From NCBI GenBank assembly GCA_022821495.1, contig JAJEDN010000111.1, positions 1 through 40,096 of the forward strand: DNA of 40,096 nt, in the 5' to 3' direction. Of the stretch, positions 33,387 to 40,096 are shown one piece after another. A program made the position numbers and the translations under genes. How positions within the stretch are numbered: position 1 is the first letter of the stretch; each line of letters begins with the position of its first letter. Source of the DNA: Candidatus Poribacteria bacterium (GTDB lineage: Bacteria > Poribacteria > WGA-4E > WGA-3G). The notes under the pieces were generated by a model that made no database searches, was not told the origin of the DNA, and saw only the letters and a list, made by a program, of their open reading frames with translations.

Positions 33387-34928
33387 TTATTGACTATCCC
33401 GAGCTTTAAAGCGGGATGCCTGACTTATTAGATGACTAAGTTCATCCATCCGCGCGTTGGCGATTTGCGGCGCGATACCTTTAATACTTTGCTGGACGGC
33501 TTCTAAGCTCCCGTCTTGTGCCCAGTAACTCTCACGCAATATTTCTGCGAATTCTGCGACAGTCGCGGCGAGTTGAAATTCGGGAGATGCGTCTTCAAAT
33601 GCCTTTTTCAATTCTGTTGAGAACATTTTCTCATTAATTTCTGAGACATGACGGGTGTCTGGATCTTCATGCCGTATAAAGACAGTCGCCAGTTGTCCCG
33701 TGGCACCTTCATGAAGTTTGATTTCGTAGAGGGCTGTGACGCTGTGGCTCGAACCGATTTCCCCGCCGTCTGCATCATCATCACGGAAATCTTCATGATC
33801 AAGGCGACGGTTTTCGTAACCGAGTAATCGGAAGCGGCTAACGACTTCAGGATTGAAATCGACTTGGACCTTGGCATCTTTGGCGATGAGTTGTAATGTA
33901 CCTGTCAGGTTTTCGACAAAGATACGCTTTGCTTCGTTAAGGGTATCTACATACGCGTAACTACCGTTGCCTTTGTTGGCGAGTTGTTCCATAAGGACAT
34001 CGTTGTAATTCCCCATTCCGAACCCGACTGTCGTCAAGGTAATCCCTTCTTCGACGTGGGAGCGAATTGTTTTCAGGATAGCATCAGGTCCTGTTTCTCC
34101 GACATTAGCGACACCGTCTGAACAGAGGATCACGCGATTGATACTACCAACCCTCGCGTTGCGCAAGGCAAGTTTGTAGCCAAGCTGCAGTCCTTCTTCA
34201 GCATTCGTCACACCTTCTGGTGTGAGGGACTGGATTGCCGCCAAGATTTCCTCACGACCTTCAATACCGGTATGTGGAAGGACGGTCCGGGCGCGCGAAC
34301 CATAAACCACAATGCCAACCGCGTCGCCCGGACGGAGCTGTTCAACCAAAAGCGTTAAGGCACGTTTCACCAATTCCAGTCGGCTTTCCATCGCCATTGA
34401 ACCTGAGACATCAATGACGAAAGTTAACATCGCGTCCTTGCGGTTTTCGTCGGGGATAACGCGACCTTGGATACCGATTCGCAAGATTTGGAGGCGTTTG
34501 CCTTCACCGAATCGGGATGGCGCGCCCTCAATGTGAACAGCAAAAGCATCCTGAGCGGGTGGCGCGTAATTGTAATCGAAGGCGTTGACAAATTCCTCTA
34601 CACGGACGGCTTCTGTTGGTGGGAGGTGTCCATCTCGAAGATAACGCCGCGTGACAGCGTAAGAGGCGGTGTCCACATCCATACCAAACGTTGAGAGGTG
34701 ATCGTCTTCCGTATCGATAAAGGGGTTTGTGCCGTATTCTTTGAAAAAAACATCGTCGTAGGCGGCACCGTTTGGCGGGTTTAATCCTGAGGGCGTAAAT
34801 CCAAATGCAGATGCCTCTTCAGCCTCCTCATCCGAACCGCCTCCGCAGCCCGTGTAAGTGAAAAGTATCAATCCACACAACATAAGCGCGATGCTTAATC
34901 CATAAAAGATTCTAAATTTCGCTTTCAT
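33387..34928 (-). CDS. von Willebrand A lipoprotein, YfbK type
   Basis: 513 residues. A lipoprotein signal with T-Y-T-G-C (Cys28) is followed by the N-terminal module of YfbK-like proteins (F-G-M-D-V-D-T-A-S-Y-A and P-P-T-E-A-V-R-V-E-E-F-V-N-A-F-D-Y). Then comes the vWA domain from about 165 with an intact metal site: D-V-S-G-S, Thr in G-V-T-N-A-E-E-G, and S-D-G-V-A-N-V-G. A beta-sandwich and helical C-terminal part completes the family layout. vWA lipoproteins bind protein partners through Mg. It is the first gene of the vWA-peptidase-phosphatase-TPR operon; ATG 34928 has AAGGAG upstream. Confidence 0.9.
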   Translation of the reverse strand: MKAKFRIFYGLSIALMLCGLILFTYTGCGGGSDEEAEEASAFGFTPSGLNPPNGAAYDDVFFKEYGTNPFIDTEDDHLSTFGMDVDTASYAVTRRYLRDGHLPPTEAVRVEEFVNAFDYNYAPPAQDAFAVHIEGAPSRFGEGKRLQILRIGIQGRVIPDENRKDAMLTFVIDVSGSMAMESRLELVKRALTLLVEQLRPGDAVGIVVYGSRARTVLPHTGIEGREEILAAIQSLTPEGVTNAEEGLQLGYKLALRNARVGSINRVILCSDGVANVGETGPDAILKTIRSHVEEGITLTTVGFGMGNYNDVLMEQLANKGNGSYAYVDTLNEAKRIFVENLTGTLQLIAKDAKVQVDFNPEVVSRFRLLGYENRRLDHEDFRDDDADGGEIGSSHSVTALYEIKLHEGATGQLATVFIRHEDPDTRHVSEINEKMFSTELKKAFEDASPEFQLAATVAEFAEILRESYWAQDGSLEAVQQSIKGIAPQIANARMDELSHLISQASRFKARDSQ

Positions 34929-35031
34929 CAGAAATAGTCTCCTTAAAGTTCAGAGGAACTATGTGTCGTTTGCGTCGCGTCTTCAAAACCGTGTAGATTT
35001 TCTCTAAATTTCGTGCCAGATTAACACTCAT

Positions 35032-35121
35032 AGGACTTGTGCAAATTGAGGAAATATGGGACATTTTAACCCCCTAAATCCCCCTTATCAGGGGGACTTT
35101 AATACGGAATGCGTAAGCCCT
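35032..35121. repeat. MITE-like element, copy B
   Basis: Left end AGGACTTGTGCA (35032-35043) and right end AATGCGTAAGCCCT (35108-35121) match the terminal repeats of copy A with a few changes. The core CCCCCTTATCAGGGGG is palindromic and is shared with copy C. The element lies in a 393-base gene-free gap (34929-35321). The gap also holds a CGGCTGT/ACAGCCG hairpin (35138-35154) and a GGATAC/GTATCC hairpin (35238-35255), the latter perhaps the 3' end of the serpin transcript. Confidence 0.7.
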
Positions 35122-35321
35122 AACTCAGAGAAAAATGCGGCTGTTCCACAGCCGAAGCACTTGTGAGCGAACGGAGCGATAAGGAAACAAACCTGTTTAC
35201 TTACGTTCTGCCCCTTGACTGATGATTCCGACTACACGGATACCTCTTTGTATCCTTTGTTGTATAGGGATTGGGGCTTCTTCAAAAAATGAGGTGTTTC
35301 TGGTCACCGGACATGTTCCAC

Positions 35322-36578
35322 TTAGGGTTCCACAACAGTACCCATAAATAGAACGGTTTTGGTTTCATTATCACGAATTGCAAAGAAGAAGGGGCGATCT
35401 GCGATAAACTGCGGTGGTAGACTGGTCGTGCGGATCCCAACACTGGTTACCGCTGCAGCTTCAGTGCCTTCCTCATTGACTTCAACGACGGCTTTATGAA
35501 GCACTTCTCCGATATACAGATTTCTACGCAAAGTCTCTAAATCCGCCATCCGGCTAAAATCTGCAGCCATAGGTGCAAATGCTATACCCATACCGAGGGA
35601 TTGCAGTGGATTGTTAAGCGTTTTCTCATATTTCAACTTAAATTTGGGTATGCTGAGGAACACTTCTTTTTTCTGGAACTGTGATATCCAGTTTTCCCAA
35701 TTTTCGGTGTTTAAACCATCTAAAAAGGTGTTGAGATCAGATTCGCTGTAAGGGAGGAAGATGTACATGCTCATCTGACCATCGCCATACGGGAGACTAA
35801 TCGCTTGGAACTTTTCTTCATGGTTTTCGTAGGACCGATAATCACCTGTTCTTGTCATCATCGGTACCTGTTTTTCGTCACCAGTTCCAAGATGGAAGGT
35901 GCCGTCGCGGGTGTGCGATGGATCAAATTCTGTCTGCCAGGTTCCTTTGAAATAGATAGCATTAATAAGAAATAACACAGCATCTGGGTTGATTTCATCA
36001 AGGATTTTTTCAATCTTGCCGTTGGTATTGGTATTGACCCATTGATTAATTGTTGTTAGGGTGTTTGGATCCGCGAAATCTAATGTTGAGACCTCCGCTC
36101 CAAAGAACTGGGTGTTTCGCTGCAGGAAATCCTGCTTGAACGGAACACCTTGGCGCGCCCAGAGTGAATTTGCGATCGTAAGTATAACTTTCGGATCTGA
36201 TGTTTGAAGGGCATGGCGCAACCCGGCATAGTTGGTATTTATTACTTCAGAGCCTAACCCTTGTAGGTGCAGCGTGTTAGCCATCGCCTGTTCGGTTTCA
36301 CCGGATGCCCCGTTTAGGGTCATTGCCAAGGCGACTGAAATACTGAATGGCGAGATAAAGATATTCTTGTTCTGTTCAGTTTTGCGGATGTCATTGAACA
36401 GATTAAAACCAAACTGTGTATTTGCTGTGACAACGTTTGTATCAATAGAGACAGGTTCAGCGATATCTTGTATCTCATCGCTGAAGATCGTACTGAGATT
36501 ATTACATCCAGCAAATATTAGCGAAACCAGACACATTGCACATAGAAAAATTTGCTCGCCAGTCCGTTTTCGATTCAT
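35322..36578 (-). CDS. Serpin protease inhibitor, lipoprotein
   Basis: 418 residues. The signal with lipobox F-A-G-C makes it a lipoprotein. The serpin fold is complete: N-I-F-I-S-P-F-S-I, L-F-L-I-N-A-I-Y-F-K-G-T-W, and the C-terminal D-R-P-F-F-F-A-I-R-D and V-L-F-M-G-T-V. The reactive-loop hinge E-E-G-T-E-A-A-A-V-T is of inhibitory type. Counting from it puts Thr at P1 and Ser at P1', with Leu-Pro-Pro following as in alpha-1-antitrypsin. A serpin kills its target protease by trapping it in a covalent complex. It starts directly after the msrP stop, so translation is probably coupled. Serpins are rare in bacteria and suggest defence against outside proteases. Confidence 0.94.
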   Translation of the reverse strand: MNRKRTGEQIFLCAMCLVSLIFAGCNNLSTIFSDEIQDIAEPVSIDTNVVTANTQFGFNLFNDIRKTEQNKNIFISPFSISVALAMTLNGASGETEQAMANTLHLQGLGSEVINTNYAGLRHALQTSDPKVILTIANSLWARQGVPFKQDFLQRNTQFFGAEVSTLDFADPNTLTTINQWVNTNTNGKIEKILDEINPDAVLFLINAIYFKGTWQTEFDPSHTRDGTFHLGTGDEKQVPMMTRTGDYRSYENHEEKFQAISLPYGDGQMSMYIFLPYSESDLNTFLDGLNTENWENWISQFQKKEVFLSIPKFKLKYEKTLNNPLQSLGMGIAFAPMAADFSRMADLETLRRNLYIGEVLHKAVVEVNEEGTEAAAVTSVGIRTTSLPPQFIADRPFFFAIRDNETKTVLFMGTVVEP

Positions 36579-37547
36579 CTACTTTCTCCTATACAGGTGT
36601 GCGACGGCATCCCCGTAGCCGTTGTAAATCATCGTTGGGAGTCTTTCTCCGGTTCCAATCATTCGCTCACGGGCTTGGGACCAACGAGGATGTGGCACGT
36701 TGGGGTTAACGTTTGCCTCAAAGTCGTACTCTCTCGGAGCGAGCGTATTCCAAAAGGTGCGCGGTTTCTGGTCTGTTAACTCAATACTAACAATGGATTT
36801 GATACTTTTAAATCCGTACTTCCAAGGCACGATGAGTCGGATGGGTGCGCCGTGCTGCGGCGGTAGAATGTGTCCATAGATACCGACAGTGAGTATTGTC
36901 AGATCATTCATCGCCTCAGCGAGTGTGAGTCCTTCAAAATAGGGCCACGGCAAGCGAGCATCGTGTTGCTGCGGTGCCATGTCGGCATCCAAAAATGTGA
37001 GCATCCGGACATATTTGGCTTCCGCTTTCGGTTGCACTTTTTCAAGCAAAGCTTTCATCGGGAAACCGATCCAAGGCACGACCATCGCCCATGCTTCGAC
37101 GCAACGGAATCGATAAATCCGTTCTTCAAGCGGCATCTGTTTGATCAGATCGTCTACATCTAACGTCATCGGTTTTTCGACGAGCCCTGATATTTCAACC
37201 TCCCACGGACGCGTTTTAAATTTTTCTACTTTTTTCCAGACAGTGCTCTTTGAGGTGGTGAATTCGTAATAGTTGTTATAGGTAGCGGCGACAATCTCGT
37301 CGGTCACTTCCCTCTGGACAGTAAAGTTCGCGTTCTTTTTCGCCTTAAGCGTTTGTGCCTGATAGGGTTCTAACTGTTTCTCGAGGGCACTGCCTTGTGC
37401 ACAGGCGTTTGAAGTGGAAAACAGCAAAGCGCCCGCACTCCCTAAACCGAGATTTTTGATGAACTTCCGGCGATTGATGTAGTCTGATTCGGACGTTACC
37501 TTATTTTCAGGGATTTCCCACCCTTTTGGGATCTTAATATATGCCAT
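36579..37547 (-). CDS. msrP: Methionine-sulfoxide reductase catalytic subunit
   Basis: Periplasmic molybdoenzyme (former YedY) that repairs oxidised methionines in envelope proteins. The twin-arginine signal is visible as N-R-R-K-F-I-K-N-L-G near residues 25-34. The molybdopterin ligand Cys149 is in Y-R-F-R-C-V-E-A-W, followed by the W-I-G-F-P-M segment. At 322 residues its length is normal. No msrQ, the haem membrane partner, is adjacent; other electron donors or a distant msrQ must serve it. The start has GGAGG 8 bases upstream and a promoter at 37656-37684. The serpin gene begins right at its stop codon. Confidence 0.93.
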   Translation of the reverse strand: MAYIKIPKGWEIPENKVTSESDYINRRKFIKNLGLGSAGALLFSTSNACAQGSALEKQLEPYQAQTLKAKKNANFTVQREVTDEIVAATYNNYYEFTTSKSTVWKKVEKFKTRPWEVEISGLVEKPMTLDVDDLIKQMPLEERIYRFRCVEAWAMVVPWIGFPMKALLEKVQPKAEAKYVRMLTFLDADMAPQQHDARLPWPYFEGLTLAEAMNDLTILTVGIYGHILPPQHGAPIRLIVPWKYGFKSIKSIVSIELTDQKPRTFWNTLAPREYDFEANVNPNVPHPRWSQARERMIGTGERLPTMIYNGYGDAVAHLYRRK

Positions 37548-37655
37548 GGGATTTTCCTCCGCTGCAATTCGATTTAATTGTCTTCTTTATTTTCCGTAGA
37601 AGACGGAGAGCGACACCTCAGAGTACCACAAATCTAACACAATAGCCTGTCAAAT

Positions 37656-37684
37656 AGTATATCCGATTTACATCTGAAATGCAA
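37656..37684 (-). promoter_or_regulatory. Promoter of msrP-serpin operon
   Basis: On the minus strand TTGCAT (37679-37684), 17 bases, TATACT (37656-37661). It would give a leader of about 100 nt. The rest of 37685-37899 is AT-rich with no gene I can support. Confidence 0.6.
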
Positions 37685-37899
37685 CTTAAACTCCAACTCG
37701 CTTGATACGTCCAGTTGACTTACCACAAACCTTACCGGTTCTAAATTCTTTTATGTTTGTTGAAATTTGCTTTGATTTTATTGGAAAAAACGACTCTCAA
37801 CCAAGAGGTATTTGTTTTAATAAGAACGATATTGATTTTAACGGAGTTGACAATAGCGATTTCATATTGAAAGGTTTAACATCAAATACCTTGTTATGC

Positions 37900-37978
37900 G
37901 CAACTTTTCAAAATTTTTGGTGTATAACATGGGGAAATCATTTTTTTTTGCAACTTTTTGAGATTTTGGTGTATAATA
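37900..37978 (+). promoter_or_regulatory. Duplicated promoter-like repeat
   Basis: Two near-identical segments, 37900-37929 and 37950-37978, share GCAACTTTT, then TTTTGGTGTATAA, 50 bases apart. The second contains TTGCAA, an 18-base spacer and TATAAT (37972-37977); the first has TATAAC at the same place. They lie 60-140 bases before the Cys-rich gene and look like tandem promoters or a doubled regulator site. Confidence 0.5.
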
Positions 37979-38037
37979 CTTTGAAAGTTTTTTGTTAGAT
38001 TTCTACTTTCTGATGAAACAACGGAGTTTATTGGACA

Positions 38038-38469
38038 ATGTTGCAAAAACATCGTCAGGTGCTTATCTTGATTGTGGGACTGTTGTACATCTATTCGGTG
38101 TGCCCATTCCTCTGTGCAACTTTTGAACAGAAGTTCTGCCACGACACATCTCAAAAAGTGCTGAGTGGAGAAACCGGAACGCGTCCAACTTGCTGTCAAG
38201 CAGGTACAACTGATGAAGCCGAAAGTCCATCAGAAAGTGGTAAACTGTGTTGTTCGACCGATTTAGAACTGGTTTTCCCAGATGATAGGCACAACGTTCA
38301 CGAATCCCGTGAATTGATCGAGCAGAGCCTTGTATCGATCCTTCCAATCTCAACAACTTTGCCTGTTTCCTCGCGGGCATCGTTCCAAGTTCTTTCCGAA
38401 CCTTTAACCTCCGCGTTTTTTCCCCACAATTCTCTGTCCCGTAGAGGTCCCCCGTTTCTTCAGTGCTAA
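38038..38469 (+). CDS. Cysteine-rich exported protein, unknown family
   Basis: 143 residues. The N-terminal hydrophobic stretch (V-L-I-L-I-V-G-L-L-Y-I-Y) is a signal peptide or anchor. The mature part has about eight cysteines, including C-P-F-L-C, a Cys-Cys in P-T-C-C-Q and another in K-L-C-C-S. These could bind metal or form disulfides. The last residues read R-R-G-P-P-F-L-Q-C. I do not recognise the family. ATG 38038 follows GGAG at a long distance. It precedes the outer-membrane gene with the in-frame TGA by about 310 bases, an interval that contains repeat copy C. Confidence 0.6.
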   Translation: MLQKHRQVLILIVGLLYIYSVCPFLCATFEQKFCHDTSQKVLSGETGTRPTCCQAGTTDEAESPSESGKLCCSTDLELVFPDDRHNVHESRELIEQSLVSILPISTTLPVSSRASFQVLSEPLTSAFFPHNSLSRRGPPFLQC

Positions 38470-38565
38470 GTGAGTTCCACAAGAAACTCTTCAAGTACTC
38501 CCTTGTTTTTTGTTCCAATACTTTTATAGGATTGTTTTTCCGGCTTTCTTTTTCTGAAAGTTGCT

Positions 38566-38688
38566 GGGACTTACGCAAAAAGCAGTAATTTCAGCATTTT
38601 AACCCCCTAAAGAATCAACGGTATGAATGCCTTATGGGCATTCCCCGCCCCTTATCAGGGGGACTTTGAGGGGAAATGAGTAAGTCCT
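38566..38688. repeat. MITE-like element, copy C
   Basis: The ends GGGACTTACGCA (38566-38577 region) and AATGAGTAAGTCCT (38675-38688) and the core CCCCTTATCAGGGGGACTTT match copies A and B. Between CCCCCTAAA and the core is an extra piece of about 37 bases with its own perfect hairpin GAATGCC/GGCATTC (38625-38643), so a second small element may have entered it. Confidence 0.7.
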
Positions 38689-38721
38689 AAGTTGCTCTGG
38701 GAAACTGTCAATAGACCTGTA

Positions 38722-38741
38722 GCGCGAGGTCTTACGCCTCG
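38722..38741. repeat. Short hairpin GCGAGG-type
   Basis: CGAGG (38725-38729) and CCTCG (38737-38741) form a small stem around TCTTACG just before the outer-membrane gene; it resembles the scattered short palindromes found between genes. Confidence 0.35.
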
Positions 38742-38781
38742 TTGCGTTACAATACTTTTCGGATGGTATAAATTACAGATT

Positions 38782-39831
38782 ATGAAAATGCGTTTGTTTT
38801 TCTACACAATATTGCTCAATTGGGTTTTAGTCTCTTTCGGATTTGCACAGGAGAGTTGCCCCGCTTGAAGCAACCCCGTCTTACCGCCCAGCGGTATGAT
38901 GAGTGAAGTCAGTTTGGCTTCAAAAGAGATAGATCAATTTCAAGTAAATGTCAATATGTTAGTATCCCCTGATGCCCAAGGGGGTCATCTTTCATCAGAA
39001 GGACTTTCATCAACAGGAAAAGTAATACCCGTTCCTTCGCATAGGCACCGTGTAGCGTTGAGTACGTACCGGATGGATGTTGGATTGCAATACCGGCTTA
39101 ACGATCGATGGACGTTGCAAGCAAACATTCCGTATGCAGTCAAAAACCAAGAAGCGAGTATCGAATGGATTGATTCGGTCAGTCCTGAAGATAAGGCTGC
39201 GATTTTACGGAGTCGAGATATCCATCATCGAGATGAAACTTATACTGGGTTATCGGATTCAGATTTGTTCTTAGGCTATAAAATTCGAGGGCTCTTTGGA
39301 ACGAATGATCTACTATTTACGCGGTTCGGTACAACGATTCCGACCGGCAAAACCGAAGAGAATCCGTGGAAACTTGGAGATGCAGGTATTGAACACCTCC
39401 ATATCCAATTTGGGACCGGTACCTTTAACCCGATTGCCAACTTGCGGTACAGCGCGCCTCTCTATCGGGGTTTGATGATCACGGCTTCCGGACGTGGCAT
39501 GTTTCCCTTCTATGAAAACAGTAAGACGTATCGAGGTCCAGTGGAGTTGAGTTATACCGCTGGTTTTACATATCGTCTCTTTAATTGGCTCTCGTTTAAC
39601 GGAAACTATCTTGGATTTTATCAATCTGCCGCCGCATGGGATGGCGAACGTGATATTAATACTGGGCTGCGTTATAGCATGGCAGCACTCGGTATGTCCA
39701 TGGTAACGCTAAACGATATTTCCGTGTCTGCTAATGTTATGTTTCCGTTGACGCAAGAGACGCTTTATGATGCAGGCGATGCAATTGAATTCGGTACTTT
39801 AGTGTCTGTGGCAACGTCTTATCCATTTTAA
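38782..39831 (+). CDS. Outer-membrane barrel, candidate selenoprotein (in-frame TGA)
   Basis: From ATG 38782 the reading frame gives a perfect signal peptide (M-K-M-R-L-F-F-Y-T-I-L-L-N-W, ending F-A-Q), then E-S-C-P-A and an in-frame TGA at 38866-38868. It continues in the same frame S-N-P-V-L-P-P-S-G into a 311-residue barrel protein. If TGA is read as selenocysteine the product has 349 residues with a C-x-x-U motif right after the signal peptide. A long hairpin (38877-38901) follows the TGA at a distance suited to a bacterial SECIS. The body has alternating beta-strands (V-G-L-Q-Y-R-L-N-D-R-W-T-L-Q-A-N-I-P-Y) and ends Y-P-F, typical of outer-membrane barrels. The alternative is a recent nonsense mutation; starting at ATG 38896 would lose the export signal. 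No RBS stands out. Confidence 0.65.
38877..38901 (+). promoter_or_regulatory. Candidate SECIS hairpin
   Basis: As RNA, bases 38877-38887 pair with 38891-38901: ten pairs (one G-U) and a single U-U mismatch, with a CCA loop. The hairpin starts 8 bases after the TGA and its tip lies about 21 bases after it, within the range seen for bacterial SECIS elements. The tight CCA loop lacks the usual early G; opening the top pairs would give a G-starting loop. Confidence 0.45.
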
Positions 39832-39985
39832 TAGTTTTTAGTTTTTAGTTATAAGTTTTTAGTTAAGAGGTTTCTGAGGTAATAGTTTCTTTGGTAACCG
39901 TCGGTGCTTCAATTGGGTAACAACCTTTACAAAGAACCGGCGAACATCAAAAACCAAACTTATAACTTATAACTTACTATAGTTT
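39832..39985. repeat. Imperfect inverted-repeat element
   Basis: Left arm with repeated AGTTTTTAGTT and AGTTATAAGTTTTT (39832-39864) and right arm with AACTTATAACTTATAACTT (39955-39974) are partly complementary. The inner TTTCTTTGGTAA and TTACAAAGAACC pair as well. It carries no ORF and looks like an old MITE or intergenic repeat after the outer-membrane gene. Confidence 0.55.
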
Positions 39986-40013
39986 GGACAATATTTAGAA
40001 TTATAATGCGAAA

Positions 40014-40092
40014 AAGCAGAAAAGCAGGTATCCTTTCATAAACACACTACTGTTGTGAAAGGATGCTAAAAAATGAACCTCCTTTTCTGCTT
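40014..40092. repeat. Long interrupted inverted repeat at right edge
   Basis: AAGCAGAAAAGCAGGT (40014-40029) pairs with ACCTCCTTTTCTGCTT (40077-40092) with one mismatch. Inside it ATCCTTTCATAA (40030-40041) pairs with TTGTGAAAGGAT (40053-40064). A possible start codon (ATG 40073, reading M-N-L-L-F-C) lies in the right arm and is cut by the window end. The structure suits the end of an insertion sequence or a leader hairpin. Confidence 0.5.
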
Positions 40093-40096
40093 AGGA

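Noticed and set aside
37702..37998. 98-residue open frame before the Cys-rich gene
   Set aside because: It runs through the duplicated promoter segment, has no RBS and the AT-rich composition of intergenic DNA.
38866..38868. Genome-wide TGA reassignment to explain the in-frame TGA
   Set aside because: TGA ends the ggt gene and other reading frames have normal stops, so the standard code is in use.

Overview
The window is about 40 kb of bacterial chromosome from a Gram-negative organism. The evidence is a set of lipoproteins, outer-membrane barrels ending in Phe, an ExbB/ExbD motor and a Wzz-type protein. The mix of a bacterial-microcompartment fragment with PduL, many secreted low-similarity proteins, short sigma factor/STAS genes and GGACTTACGCA-type inverted-repeat elements fits Candidatus Poribacteria or a close relative. 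That placement is inference from gene content and style; no rRNA is present. TGA is used as a normal stop (for example ggt at 12361), so the standard code applies. I see no rRNA, tRNA, CRISPR array or prophage.

Layout. 1-6200: rpsA (six S1 domains with acidic extensions), the methyl-cycle pair metK-ahcY, a small membrane protein, and a BrnT/BrnA toxin-antitoxin pair whose antitoxin seems to begin at ATT. 6250-10520: a PfkB-type kinase converging on dihydrolipoyl dehydrogenase, then a short cysteine-rich sigma factor, a lipoprotein and a STAS anti-sigma antagonist. 10690-17470: a gamma-glutamyltransferase with a clear promoter, a gene-free stretch with a strong promoter and several hairpins (candidate structured RNA) plus a MITE-like element, then the large subunit of glutamate synthase and two terminators. 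17488-23240: two ExbD genes, an ExbB carrying an exported carboxypeptidase-regulatory-like domain, and a 1125-residue outer-membrane lipoprotein. 24061-28422: Wzz-like protein, NTF2-like lipoprotein, a DUF5683-like membrane protein and a secreted Tyr/Ser/Arg-rich protein.

28706-30520 is a three-gene microcompartment operon: a hexameric shell protein, PduL phosphotransacylase and a flavoprotein-fold protein, the last two with amphipathic N-terminal helices that look like encapsulation peptides. 30666-34928 is a four-gene operon of exported proteins (von Willebrand A lipoprotein, HExxH peptidase, metallophosphatase, TPR protein). 35322-37547 couples the methionine-sulfoxide reductase MsrP to a serpin lipoprotein. 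38038-39831 holds a Cys-rich exported protein and an outer-membrane barrel. The barrel's signal peptide is joined to the body only through an in-frame TGA set in a Cys-Pro-Ala-TGA motif and followed by a long hairpin. This is a candidate selenoprotein and, with the microcompartment operon, the most interesting item here. The right edge holds repeat elements and the start of a possible mobile element.
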